Origin: JAQIBY01 sp051747965
GTDB taxonomy: Bacteria; Bacteroidota; Bacteroidia; Bacteroidales; ML635J-15
NCBI GenBank assembly: GCA_051747965.1
Contig: JBNJGS010000036.1
Coordinates: 1 to 26,849 of the forward strand
Length of the DNA: 26,849 nucleotides
Reading direction: 5' to 3'
A model generated the notes under the pieces. That model saw only the letters and a program-made list of their open reading frames with translations. It was not told the origin of the DNA and did not search any database. Made by a program: the position numbers and the translations under genes. Of this stretch, positions 1 to 8,885 are shown piece by piece; positions within the stretch are counted from its first letter, which is position 1; each line of letters starts with the position of its first letter.

Positions 1-3000
1 TCAGCAGGATCCATAGCCAGTTCGGCAGTTGGTTTTCTCCAGAAGGTAACCTCCACGGTATCTTTATTTGTACATTCATCGTTGGCTTCCTGCCAGATAT
101 ATTCAATGGTTCCATATCCTGCATTATAGGTAATGCAGGTTGTCGGGTCGTTGAGGTCTTCGTAAGATGTACCGGCTTCTGATGACGACCAGCTTCCGGA
201 AAAACCTGCACTTACAGCTTCAAGGCAGGTCGTTTTACCACAGACGTCAAAGTCTTCCCCTGCTGAAATGATTGGTTTCTCCTTAAATGTTATCCATACA
301 GTATCCCTGTCGTTACATTGGCTTCTGTATGCATTGTTTTCGCGCCAGACAAAACCATATATGCCGGGAGAGTTGACATTAACTGTTGTTGCAGCATCTT
401 CAGTATTATTGAAGTTTGCTGTGGAGGGATTATCCTCCAATGTGTTCCATTCTCCGTCGGGTGTGTAATTTGCAGTTGCAGACAGGCTGTAGAATGCTTC
501 GAGCGGGTATTCCAGTCCGCAAACTGAATCATTATCACCTGCGTTTGCAGTGGGGTTTTTAAAGAATCCTACGGTTATGGTATCAAGGTCAACGCATCCT
601 CCGCTGGACATCCGCCAGACAAAATCAGTTTCCACATGAGCAGAATCACCGTAAGCACCTTGAGATATTGAAACAGTTGGATCCGGTATATTAGCGGATG
701 GTGACCAGCTAACCACTGCATTGGGAGCAATCCATGAACCATTGGCCCAGCCGTAGTTTGCAGTATCAGCATCGAATGTGTATTGAGAACCGCAGGTTTC
801 GTCAAAGTCTGTTTCTCCAACACTTGCAAAAGGTTCTTCAGCAAATGTAACAGTAAGAGTCGTGCTGTTTGAACAGGTGACCCCACCCTGGCTGTTTTCT
901 TCATCCCATACAAAATCAACGGTACGATAGTTGCCAGAATAACTGCTGATAGATACTTCTGTTACAGGTGAAGTGTCATCTGCGAAACTGGGATAAATTT
1001 GTGTGCCGTCTTCATATGCCCTCCAGATACCTTCACCGATTACATTGCTTGCTTCCAGAACACGTGTGAGTCCGCAAACAGTATCGTTGTTGTTGATGGC
1101 TGAAGGTTGAGGTTCCTCAATAAAAGTAACTGCTACATTATCACTGCCTTCACAACCGCTGTTGGTTTCTGTCCAGGTAAGGATGTGTGTGCCGTAGGTG
1201 TCGCCGGTCAGGTTGGCTGTTGCTGTGGGAGAACTTTCCGGGACAAAGTTTATGCCTGCGCTGCTGCTCCATTCTCCGTTGGATCCGGTTAAACTCAGCG
1301 ACGCATTCAGATCTACCTGGTCACCACAAACGGTTGTATCATTTCCTGCAAAAGGACTAGGAGTCTGGACAAAAAATACATTGATGTCATCAGATGCTGT
1401 ACAGCCATTATTATCAACATCCCATGTGAAAGTTGCGTTGCCGTAATTGCCTACCAGTGCAGTCATTTCATGATCATTAACTGTGGTGCCTTGTCCCGCG
1501 GAAAAAGGAACATCAGCTGACCATGTGCCTGTGCCTGATGTGGGTTGAGCAGCCACCAGATCAACAGACAATCCACAAATACTGATATTGCTTTCCGGGA
1601 TGTTTGCTGTCGGATTTTCGTACCATACCACCGGTGTGCCTGAAGATTGACTGTAACAGGGGTCATCGGTGGGATCACTGACTACCTGTCCTGTTGTTCC
1701 TTCTTCATTTCCGGCAATGGCAGAGATATAATAAGTTTCACCATAGGTCATAGCACCACCAATGAAGCAGAAGTTCGTGGTAAATCCACGGGAGATAATA
1801 GAAGTGCCTGTGGCTGGATATTCACTGCCATCGTGCAATATATACTCAAAAACGTCATTGGCATCCAGGTTTTCATTGCCATTGTGTGCAACAAGCCCGC
1901 CGGTGCATTCACCTTCACACAAACCTACTTGTTCCAGGCTGGCCATGGTGCCGGCGTATGTACTGCAGCCACAATCGGTATATCCCTCAAGGATTATTTC
2001 GCTACAGCTATTCATGTCGGTTACAGTAAGGTTGTAGTTACCGGGTGAAGCAAACTGCTGTGAATATGTTCCTGTGTAGGTTGTAAAGCCTGAGCCATCG
2101 TTCACCTGATATTGTGTTGGATTTCCGTTTTGGTTTTCTACCTCAAAGGAAACAGTAAAGTTTTCATCAGCACCATCACAAACGTTATCAGAGAAGTTTT
2201 CCACGGTAATAATTTCATAAACCACAATGTCTATTTGATCACTGTCCGGGCAGGCACCGGTAATTTCATAATATATGGTATGTGTACCCGGGCCGGCAAT
2301 TTCAGGATCGAAAACGCCGTTTTCGAGTGCACCTGCTGGTGTGCTGCCTCCTACAGAAAAGGTTCCGCCCTGATCTGCTACTTCAATGGCAACCGGAGTG
2401 TCATCGTAGCACATGGGCGCTACCGGAGTGATGGTTGCGTCGGAAGGGGTTGTGACAAACTCTTCGCTAACGGTTTGTTCACAGGTTGGGCTGCCCGAAA
2501 CATTGATGGTTTCGGTTGCGGTCAGATAAAAGTTACTGGTTCCATCGGGGTAATCAGATGTTCCCGGTGTGATGGTTGGGTTGAGTTCTGTTGATGTGAA
2601 AGTTGACCCGTCGGAGGTCCAGTTATAGGATGTCAGTGAAGATGTTACGGTATATGCACCAGGGGGATTCTGCGGGGGAACAACAAAATACGATGCTGTT
2701 GCGCCACTGCATGAAGCGTCCGATATTTCTGATGAAGGGAGTCCTGATATATCGCCTGAGTCATAGGTGAAGGTAGTCGTACCGCATTCAGTTTCACCGG
2801 TAAAGCTTATCAGGGCCCTGTTGAGGGTACCGTAATCATATTCTTCACAGTCGTAAACCTGTACATTCCAGCCATCGTCGCCGGCCATATGTCCGTATAT
2901 GGCATCCCATGGGCCTGCTGATGCAAATGTACCGCTGAGCGGTGTTGGCATGTCGCAGACACAAGGTGTTAAGGAAGGTGTGCCGGCATCCAGGTTGGAT

Positions 3001-3797
3001 GAAAAGCAAAAGTTGTCAACATCGTTACCGCTTTGACAGTTCTGATTTTCATCACCGTCGTCGGAGCAGCCCAAAACAGAAAACGGAATACCTGTCCAGC
3101 TGCCATATTCTGCCGCAGGACCCCAGTCAGATACCGGTGGAAGGAGTTCCACAACTTCGTGGGTTCCGTCGTCATTGGGTGGATAAGCCGGCTCGTCAAG
3201 TTCGTGCCCGGGTGCTTTCAGATAAAAGCCCAGGTCTGAAACATAAACATGGTCTGCCCAGAAGCAAACGGTGATTTGAGTATTTTCATCAACTTCGAAA
3301 TTCAGACCGGGGGGATCCACGATTTCGAATTCAGTATCCATGGCATCTACCTGTCCGTTGAGCGTGAATTCTTCACAACTAGGTTCAATGGGATCCATAT
3401 CAACAAAGGTCTGGTTTACCCATACCCATGCACGGTAACAGGTAATTACACCACCGCAATCTACCTGTGCCATATATCCGCCGGAAGTAAGGCCGCTCGC
3501 AGTGGTCCCGCTTTGTTCCAATGCCTGGTAGCTTACGCCGTCAAATCTATACCAGTCAACATTGCAGCCACTGGCATTTTCTACCTCCAGTTCACCAACA
3601 TCATCGGCTGATTGGTCGGCACAAAATATGTAAACATTGTCATTTTCTTCACCGCTGTTAATATAGTCTGAGCTGTAGTCTGTGGAAAACTGTTCAGAAG
3701 CAGTCGGGGCGGTAATCTGTGCAATACCTGCTTGTGAAAAAGCGAGCAAGGCAATTGCGGCAAACAGACTTTTGGGTATTTTGTAAAATTTGAACAT
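1..3797 (-). CDS. Giant secreted PKD-like repeat adhesin (partial, C-terminus off left edge)
   Basis: The reading frame is open from the ATG at 3797 to the window edge: 1265 codons with no stop, so this is the N-terminal part only. An in-frame TAA lies just upstream, which fixes the start. Residues 1-26 form a signal peptide ending near AQ. Residues of about 143-337 look like a proprotein-convertase P-domain-like beta module that often sits near the N-terminus of Bacteroidota adhesins. From about residue 727 there are six Cys-containing repeats of roughly 80-93 residues. The protein is acidic, rich in Asn/Asp/Thr/Ser/Gly and in paired Cys, as expected for an exported extracellular protein. 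Such proteins usually end in a T9SS type B (gliding-motility-associated) sorting domain, which would lie beyond the left edge and is not seen. It follows the gene at 3808-4236 by 10 nt, so the two are probably cotranscribed. The adhesin or surface-layer role is inferred. Confidence 0.85.
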   Translation of the reverse strand, partial: MFKFYKIPKSLFAAIALLAFSQAGIAQITAPTASEQFSTDYSSDYINSGEENDNVYIFCADQSADDVGELEVENASGCNVDWYRFDGVSYQALEQSGTTASGLTSGGYMAQVDCGGVITCYRAWVWVNQTFVDMDPIEPSCEEFTLNGQVDAMDTEFEIVDPPGLNFEVDENTQITVCFWADHVYVSDLGFYLKAPGHELDEPAYPPNDDGTHEVVELLPPVSDWGPAAEYGSWTGIPFSVLGCSDDGDENQNCQSGNDVDNFCFSSNLDAGTPSLTPCVCDMPTPLSGTFASAGPWDAIYGHMAGDDGWNVQVYDCEEYDYGTLNRALISFTGETECGTTTFTYDSGDISGLPSSEISDASCSGATASYFVVPPQNPPGAYTVTSSLTSYNWTSDGSTFTSTELNPTITPGTSDYPDGTSNFYLTATETINVSGSPTCEQTVSEEFVTTPSDATITPVAPMCYDDTPVAIEVADQGGTFSVGGSTPAGALENGVFDPEIAGPGTHTIYYEITGACPDSDQIDIVVYEIITVENFSDNVCDGADENFTVSFEVENQNGNPTQYQVNDGSGFTTYTGTYSQQFASPGNYNLTVTDMNSCSEIILEGYTDCGCSTYAGTMASLEQVGLCEGECTGGLVAHNGNENLDANDVFEYILHDGSEYPATGTSIISRGFTTNFCFIGGAMTYGETYYISAIAGNEEGTTGQVVSDPTDDPCYSQSSGTPVVWYENPTANIPESNISICGLSVDLVAAQPTSGTGTWSADVPFSAGQGTTVNDHEMTALVGNYGNATFTWDVDNNGCTASDDINVFFVQTPSPFAGNDTTVCGDQVDLNASLSLTGSNGEWSSSAGINFVPESSPTATANLTGDTYGTHILTWTETNSGCEGSDNVAVTFIEEPQPSAINNNDTVCGLTRVLEASNVIGEGIWRAYEDGTQIYPSFADDTSPVTEVSISSYSGNYRTVDFVWDEENSQGGVTCSNSTTLTVTFAEEPFASVGETDFDETCGSQYTFDADTANYGWANGSWIAPNAVVSWSPSANIPDPTVSISQGAYGDSAHVETDFVWRMSSGGCVDLDTITVGFFKNPTANAGDNDSVCGLEYPLEAFYSLSATANYTPDGEWNTLEDNPSTANFNNTEDAATTVNVNSPGIYGFVWRENNAYRSQCNDRDTVWITFKEKPIISAGEDFDVCGKTTCLEAVSAGFSGSWSSSEAGTSYEDLNDPTTCITYNAGYGTIEYIWQEANDECTNKDTVEVTFWRKPTAELAMDPA
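15..1619 (-). repeat. Six tandem PKD-like protein repeats (about 80-93 aa each) in the adhesin
   Basis: Translated on the minus strand, six consecutive units share a pattern: a Cys-Gly near the start (VCG or ICG type), a Gly-x-Trp in the middle, a Phe-x-Trp or equivalent strand, then Cys, Asp and a closing V-T-F-x-x-x-P. Approximate borders, in coding order, are 1619-1361, 1360-1108, 1107-832, 831-550, 549-275 and 274-35. A seventh unit starts at the left edge. The units are clearly diverged in DNA, so this is old domain duplication and not recent tandem expansion. Borders are good to about 10 codons. Confidence 0.75.
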
Positions 3798-3807
3798 AAG
3801 CTGAGAA

Positions 3808-4236
3808 TTAGGATTTTAATCTATCAATAAATTCATTAATGGTGAGTTTTTCTTCACCGAGCATAATGTAATCTACCGGTATATTTTGCAATACCTGTTT
3901 GAAAACATCATGATAATTGTCTTTGGGCAATTTGATGTAACATCTGCGCTGCTTGCTTTTTTCCTCAGAGCTGCTGGCAATGCCGAATTTTATAACATCC
4001 TTGATGGCATTGATCCTTAGATGCAAGTATTTGGAGCTTTGCCCGTCAGGAAAATTGTGCAGATAAAATTTCTCAATCATCATCAAGTCATCTTTTTCAG
4101 TAAACAGATCTGATGTTTCTTCAAATTTAAGAAACAAGCCTTCAGAAATTTCTTCCTGAGCGCTGAGCGGATGTGTTAGAAAGACAGTTGCCATAGTGGC
4201 AAGAGCCAGTGTTAACAGTTTTTTCTTCATTGTCAT
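3808..4236 (-). CDS. Small secreted protein of unknown function
   Basis: A 142-residue protein of no family I recognise. It begins with two Met codons (residues 1 and 3), a Lys run and a hydrophobic stretch ending near LSAQ, a typical signal peptide of about 26 residues. The mature part (about 116 aa) is charged and mixed alpha/beta in character, with a KQRRC segment holding the only Cys. It has no repeats, sorting domain or catalytic motif that I can see. It is the first gene behind a promoter-like sequence at 4269-4301 and is followed after 10 nt by the giant adhesin, which suggests coexpression and perhaps a helper role at the envelope. That role is inference from position only. Confidence 0.75.
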   Translation of the reverse strand: MTMKKKLLTLALATMATVFLTHPLSAQEEISEGLFLKFEETSDLFTEKDDLMMIEKFYLHNFPDGQSSKYLHLRINAIKDVIKFGIASSSEEKSKQRRCYIKLPKDNYHDVFKQVLQNIPVDYIMLGEEKLTINEFIDRLKS

Positions 4237-4268
4237 GTCTTGTGTTTTTTAAAAAAAATACCTTACTA

Positions 4269-4301
4269 CAATAATACAACTAATTTACGATTTACTCAAA
4301 A
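4269..4301 (-). promoter_or_regulatory. Bacteroidota-type promoter for the secreted protein-adhesin operon
   Basis: Read on the minus strand, TTTTG (4301-4297) is followed after 20 nt by TATTATTG (4276-4269). This matches the Bacteroidota consensus of TTTG, 19-20 nt, TAnnTTTG at all but one position of the second box. Transcription would start about 25-30 nt before the ATG at 4236. Confidence 0.5.
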
Positions 4302-4485
4302 CAAAATTACATGCTTTTCTATTAAGACAGACGCTAAGCATGAGAAAATCGTTGCCAGTAAAATTCTATATTAATTGGAAAGTGCTGTTGTGTCTGATGC
4401 ATAGCTGTTTATGTAGGCTGGGCTTGTGCCTCGCATAATGGCGTTTCAGAAAGCGGATTTTTTTTTAAAAGCCCGTGAAAAGAAA

Positions 4486-4493
4486 TAACTTTG
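4486..4493 (+). promoter_or_regulatory. Promoter -7 box abutting the uvrD start codon
   Basis: TAACTTTG is a perfect TAnnTTTG -7 box and ends 5 nt before the ATG at 4499. The -33 position, about 19 nt upstream, falls in the T-run at 4458-4466, so that box is only T-rich. With a start site a few bases past the box, the mRNA would have almost no 5' leader. This also argues against the in-frame GTG at 4475, which would lie upstream of the transcript. Confidence 0.5.
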
Positions 4494-4498
4494 CTCCG

Positions 4499-6865
4499 AT
4501 GAAAGACAAAATTAAAAATGACCTCAATCCTGTTCAGCAAAAAGCGGTTTTGTCAACCGAAGGCCCGTCGCTGGTGATTGCCGGAGCAGGATCCGGAAAA
4601 ACACGCGTACTTACTTACCGTATAGCTTATCTTATTCATAAGGGAGTAAAACCTTATCAGATACTGGCACTGACATTTACCAACAAGGCTGCCAGAGAAA
4701 TGAAAGAGCGTATACAGGAAATGGTGGGAGAAAGCAATGCTGCAAGTATCTGGATGGGTACCTTTCATTCTATCTTTGCCAGAATACTCAGGAAAGAGGC
4801 TCCCCGGCTGGGTTTCACCCAACAGTACACAATTTTTGACCAGACAGACAGCCGCAACCTGATAAAGAAAATCATTACGGATATGAAGCTTGATGTTAAG
4901 CAGTATCCGCCAAAAGAAGTTCAAAACAGAATCTCTTCAGCAAAAAACAACCTGATGACTTTTCAGGCATACAAAAAAAATACTGCCTTGATTGCAGAAG
5001 ACCGTAAAAGTCAGCGAGGTGAATTTGTCAATATCTATGAACGATATGCCAAAAGTTGCAAGAAAAACAATGTCATGGATTTTGATGATTTGCTCTTGTT
5101 TACCAATATATTGTTTAAAAAACATCCGGATGTTCTGGCTGCTTACCAGGATAAATTCAGGTATATACTTGTGGATGAGTATCAGGATACAAATTACGCA
5201 CAGTATCTGATTCTGAAAAATCTGGCAAGGGCCAGGAAAAACCTCTGTGTAGTCGGTGATGATTCTCAGAGTATCTACGCCTTCAGGGGAGCAAAAATTG
5301 AAAATATTTTCAATTTCAAAAAAGATTATCTGGAATATACAGAAGTAAAACTTGAGCAGAATTACCGCTCCACACAATCAATTGTAGAGGCTGCAAATTC
5401 ACTGATTGCCAAAAATCAGAATAAACTGGATAAAAAAATCTTTTCAAAAAACCAGGAAGGCATATTAATTAATGTGTTTGGTGCTGCCACCGATACTGAA
5501 GAGGCTTTTTATATTACCGATGACATCAAAAAAACACAGGAAGAAACAAAGAAAAAATTTGACGAGTTTGCCATACTCTACAGAACAAATGCCCAGTCGA
5601 GACAACTCGAAGAAGCACTCAGGAAAAAAGATGTGCCTTACATGATTTATGCCGGCCTGTCATTTTATCAAAGAAAAGAAATCAAAGATATCATTGCTTA
5701 TTTTCGTTTAATTGTCAATCCAAAGGATGATGAAGCTCTTAAGAGAATCATCAACTATCCTTCCCGGAAAATCGGTAAAACAAGTGTTGACCGCATTGAG
5801 CAGAAAGCCGAAGCCGTAGGGGAGAATATGTGGGATGTTATCCGGAATATTCAGCAGAGTGATATTCCATTGAATGCTCCGACAAAACAGCGAATTGCTA
5901 AGTTTGCTGCCCTGATTCAGGATTTGCAAAAGGATGCTGATGAGCTGGATGCTTTTAGCATGGGAGATAAAATCATCAAAACCACCGGGATACTGGCAGA
6001 GCTCAAAGCGGACAAATCACCGGAAGGTATCAGCAGGATAGAAAATGTTGATGAACTGCTCAGCGGGATTCAGGATTATATCGATCAGCAGAAACATGAT
6101 GATCCCAATGCATTTATCAGGTTAACAGAATATCTTGAGAATGTTTCATTACTGACAACCCAGGACACAGCACCTGATGATAATGAACCCAAAGTAAACC
6201 TGATGACAATTCATGCCGCCAAAGGCCTGGAATTTGATGTGGTGTACATTGCCGGCGCAGAAGAAGATCTTTTTCCCGGAAAAATGTCAACCTTCAGCCG
6301 GCATGACCTGGAAGAAGAAAGACGCTTGTTTTATGTGGCAATGACCAGGGCACGTGAAAAACTTGTCATTACCCACGCCAACTCCCGGTATCGCTTCGGA
6401 TCACTGAGCATCAATGAGCCAAGCCGGTTTATCAAGGATATTGATCCCAGATTTCTGACACTGGAAGGCAGCCTGGAGGATACAGGAAGCGATCCCTTTG
6501 ATACCATGTTTGATGATGAACCCGGCCTTTCACAAGCCAGAGCCTCCTATCCGCCGAAAGTCAAATCAACAAAATACCCTTCCCGCGAAAAAAAGAAAGC
6601 AAAGCCCGGGCAAACACAAAATGTCGGTCTGACTGTAAATCCCAAAAAATTTAAGAAGCTTAAACCAGAGGACTCAGCTGCGAGCTCTGCTACTAATTCT
6701 TCAAAGCTTATTGAAGGCCAAAGGGTATCCCATGAAAGATTTGGCCGCGGCATTGTAAGATCAATAGAGGGTGCAGGTGCAGACCAGAAAGCAATCGTGG
6801 ATTTCGATAAGCATGGTGAAAAGAAATTGCTGCTTAAATTTGCCCGGCTTAAAATCCTATCCTAA
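4499..6865 (+). CDS. uvrD: UvrD/PcrA-type superfamily 1 DNA helicase
   Basis: A 788-residue ATP-dependent 3'-5' DNA helicase of the UvrD/Rep/PcrA family, which acts in nucleotide excision repair, mismatch repair and clearing of stalled forks. Visible motifs in order: Walker A GAGSGKT (residues 29-35), motif Ia TFTNKAAREMKER, GTFHS, Walker B DEYQDTN, motif III GDDSQSIYAFRGA, motif IV QNYRS, motif V TIHAAKGLEFD and motif VI EERRLFYVAMTRA. The last 50 residues (GQRVSHERFGRGIV...) form the small Tudor-like C-terminal domain of PcrA, joined by a Lys/Pro-rich linker. Length is normal for the family. I chose ATG 4499 over an in-frame GTG at 4475 because a perfect -7 box lies between them. The gene is transcribed alone, divergent from the adhesin operon. 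Confidence 0.95.
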   Translation: MKDKIKNDLNPVQQKAVLSTEGPSLVIAGAGSGKTRVLTYRIAYLIHKGVKPYQILALTFTNKAAREMKERIQEMVGESNAASIWMGTFHSIFARILRKEAPRLGFTQQYTIFDQTDSRNLIKKIITDMKLDVKQYPPKEVQNRISSAKNNLMTFQAYKKNTALIAEDRKSQRGEFVNIYERYAKSCKKNNVMDFDDLLLFTNILFKKHPDVLAAYQDKFRYILVDEYQDTNYAQYLILKNLARARKNLCVVGDDSQSIYAFRGAKIENIFNFKKDYLEYTEVKLEQNYRSTQSIVEAANSLIAKNQNKLDKKIFSKNQEGILINVFGAATDTEEAFYITDDIKKTQEETKKKFDEFAILYRTNAQSRQLEEALRKKDVPYMIYAGLSFYQRKEIKDIIAYFRLIVNPKDDEALKRIINYPSRKIGKTSVDRIEQKAEAVGENMWDVIRNIQQSDIPLNAPTKQRIAKFAALIQDLQKDADELDAFSMGDKIIKTTGILAELKADKSPEGISRIENVDELLSGIQDYIDQQKHDDPNAFIRLTEYLENVSLLTTQDTAPDDNEPKVNLMTIHAAKGLEFDVVYIAGAEEDLFPGKMSTFSRHDLEEERRLFYVAMTRAREKLVITHANSRYRFGSLSINEPSRFIKDIDPRFLTLEGSLEDTGSDPFDTMFDDEPGLSQARASYPPKVKSTKYPSREKKKAKPGQTQNVGLTVNPKKFKKLKPEDSAASSATNSSKLIEGQRVSHERFGRGIVRSIEGAGADQKAIVDFDKHGEKKLLLKFARLKILS

Positions 6866-6886
6866 AACGAAATACAGAAACTAAAC

Positions 6887-6917
6887 TTTGCCGGAAAAAA
6901 TAAAAGCATTACCTTTG
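6887..6917 (+). promoter_or_regulatory. Consensus Bacteroidota promoter for the DUF4290-murA operon
   Basis: TTTG at 6887-6890, a 19-nt spacer, then TACCTTTG at 6910-6917. Both boxes and the spacing match the Bacteroidota primary sigma-factor consensus exactly. The predicted start gives a leader of about 12 nt before the ATG at 6934. It lies about 20 nt past the uvrD stop codon. Confidence 0.7.
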
Positions 6918-6933
6918 TAAAAACGAAAAATAC

Positions 6934-7566
6934 ATGGATTATAATACACAACGCCCATCATTAGTACTGCCTGAATATGGCAGACACATACACAAAATGG
7001 TAGATTACCTCAAAACAATACATGATCGTGATCTCAGAAATACAATGGCCCATTCATTGATTGATATTATGGGCAATATGAACCCGCATCTGAGGGATGT
7101 CCCCGATTTCAAGCACAAATTGTGGGATCATCTTGCCATCATGTCAGATTTTGACCTGGATATTGACTGGCCGTATCCCCTTCCAGACAGAAAAGAACTG
7201 GATTCACCTCCGGAGCAAATTCCATATTCTGATCCCAATTTCAGGTTCAAACATTACGGCAAAAACCTTCAGGAAATGCTGGCTAAGGTCAATGAATTTG
7301 ATGAAGAAACACGGGAGATGCTCATTGAGCAACTTGCCAACCACATGAAACAGTCTTATGTCAACTATAAAAAGGAAAGTGTCAATGATGACGCAATCTT
7401 CGATGATATAAGAAAAATCTCCAAAGGAGGTGTGGACATTCCTGAGGAAATTAAACTCACAGATGTAAAACAACCCAAACCCAAGAGCAATAAGCCATAC
7501 AACAAAAGCAAAAACAAAAGCAACTTCAAGAAAAAGCGCAATTACAAAAAAAATCATAGAAATTAA
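6934..7566 (+). CDS. DUF4290-family protein, murA partner
   Basis: A 210-residue cytoplasmic protein with no signal peptide. It matches what I know of the DUF4290 family, found in Bacteroidota and commonly encoded just before murA. The first 150 residues form the conserved, mostly helical part (LPEYGRHIHKMVDY, DRDLRN and the NMNPHLRD segment). The last 35 residues are extremely rich in Lys, Asn and Ser (repeated KNKS/KKKRN units), a disordered basic tail that could bind nucleic acid or a membrane surface. Its stop codon shares one base with the murA start (TAATG), so translation is probably coupled. The function is unknown; a link to the first committed step of peptidoglycan synthesis is inferred from position. 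Confidence 0.85.
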   Translation: MDYNTQRPSLVLPEYGRHIHKMVDYLKTIHDRDLRNTMAHSLIDIMGNMNPHLRDVPDFKHKLWDHLAIMSDFDLDIDWPYPLPDRKELDSPPEQIPYSDPNFRFKHYGKNLQEMLAKVNEFDEETREMLIEQLANHMKQSYVNYKKESVNDDAIFDDIRKISKGGVDIPEEIKLTDVKQPKPKSNKPYNKSKNKSNFKKKRNYKKNHRN

Positions 7567-8873
7567 TGGGTACTTTTCTTGTAGAAGGAGGAGCAAGGCT
7601 ATCTGGTGAAATCACACCACAGGGAGCAAAAAACGAAGCATTACAGGTTGTTTGTGCGTGCCTGCTTTCAGAAGAGGAGGTGGTCATCAGCAATCTGCCC
7701 GATATCCGGGATGTGAATCTGCTGATAGATATTCTGGAGTTTATCGGTGTAAAGATCAGAAAGATCGACGATAAAACCCGTGGGTTCAATGCTGCCAGGA
7801 TTGATCTGAACAAACTGGAGACCGAAGAATTTGCCAACCGAAGCAGACTGCTGCGTGGTTCAATTATGCTGGTTGGCCCCTTGCTGGCTCGTTTTCATAA
7901 AGCATTTATCCCCATGCCAGGAGGCGATAAGATCGGACGTCGCCGTTTGGATACACATTTCCTGGGATTCCGTAAACTTGGCGCAGAGCTGGAATACGAT
8001 TTTAAGAACAATTATTATTATCTCGAAGCCGACAAGCTTCGGGGTATGTACATGCATCTTGATGAAGCATCTGTTACCGGCACGGCCAATATCATCATGG
8101 CTGCCGTAATGGCAGAAGGAAAAACAAGCATATATAATGCTGCCTGTGAGCCGTATATTCAACAACTGTGTAAATTGCTGAATGCCATGGGAGCAAAAAT
8201 TTCCGGGGTTGGATCGAACCTTTTGCACATCCAGGGTGTTGAATCCCTTGGCGGTGCTACACATCGTGTCCTGCCTGATATGATTGAAATCGGAAGTTTT
8301 ATTGGCCTGGCAGCCATGACCGGCTCCGATATCACCATAAAAAATGTGTCCTATGATGACCTGGGAATAATTCCTGATACCTTCGGCAGGCTGGGAATTG
8401 CTTTGGAAAGAATCAATGACGATATTCATATCCCGGCACAGGATCATTATGAAATAGAAACCTTCATCGATGGTTCTATTATGACAATTGCTGATGCTGT
8501 ATGGCCCGGACTCACACCCGACCTGTTGAGCGTTTTCCTGGTGGTGGCCACTCAGGCAAAAGGCAGCGTGCTCATCCATCAAAAGATGTTTGAAAGCCGG
8601 TTGTTCTTTGTGGATAAACTGATTTATATGGGAGCGCAGATTATCCTTTGTGATCCTCACAGAGCAACCGTGATCGGCCTCAACAATCAGGTTAAACTCC
8701 GGGGAACCGTAATGAGTTCACCTGATATCAGAGCTGGTGTGGCATTGCTTATTGCAGCCCTGTCAGCTGATGGAAGATCAGAAATTCACAATATTGAGCA
8801 GATCGACAGGGGCTACGAGAAAATTGATGACAGACTCAAAGCCCTGGGAGCCAATATTACACGAGTTGACTAA
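7566..8873 (+). CDS. murA: UDP-N-acetylglucosamine 1-carboxyvinyltransferase (MurA), Cys-to-Asp active-site variant
   Basis: A 435-residue EPSP-synthase-like enzyme that transfers enolpyruvate from PEP to UDP-GlcNAc, the first committed cytoplasmic step of peptidoglycan synthesis. Visible landmarks are K22-N23 (substrate contacts), the mobile loop PGGDKIGRRRLDTH (residues 118-131) and WPGLTPD with D319 aligning to the catalytic Asp (D305 in E. coli). At residue 121 the loop carries Asp where E. coli MurA has Cys115, the residue that fosfomycin alkylates. Enzymes with Asp here are active and insensitive to that drug, so intrinsic resistance is predicted. The start ATG overlaps the DUF4290 stop by one base. 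A thioredoxin-like gene follows after 12 nt. Confidence 0.95.
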   Translation: MGTFLVEGGARLSGEITPQGAKNEALQVVCACLLSEEEVVISNLPDIRDVNLLIDILEFIGVKIRKIDDKTRGFNAARIDLNKLETEEFANRSRLLRGSIMLVGPLLARFHKAFIPMPGGDKIGRRRLDTHFLGFRKLGAELEYDFKNNYYYLEADKLRGMYMHLDEASVTGTANIIMAAVMAEGKTSIYNAACEPYIQQLCKLLNAMGAKISGVGSNLLHIQGVESLGGATHRVLPDMIEIGSFIGLAAMTGSDITIKNVSYDDLGIIPDTFGRLGIALERINDDIHIPAQDHYEIETFIDGSIMTIADAVWPGLTPDLLSVFLVVATQAKGSVLIHQKMFESRLFFVDKLIYMGAQIILCDPHRATVIGLNNQVKLRGTVMSSPDIRAGVALLIAALSADGRSEIHNIEQIDRGYEKIDDRLKALGANITRVD

Positions 8874-8885
8874 ATATTTTGTACT

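Noticed and set aside
15..1619. Adhesin repeats as a recombination-prone DNA tandem array
   Set aside because: The repeat units align only at the protein level. The DNA copies are too diverged for slippage.
2112..2594. 160-codon plus-strand frame inside the adhesin region
   Set aside because: The minus-strand frame is open through the whole 3.8 kb with clear repeats and a signal peptide. The plus-strand frames are scattered and have no promoter or domain.
7860..8660. 266-codon open frame on the minus strand, antisense to murA
   Set aside because: It is a shadow of murA. The plus-strand protein is a full-length, motif-complete enzyme, and the antisense translation has no recognisable domain.
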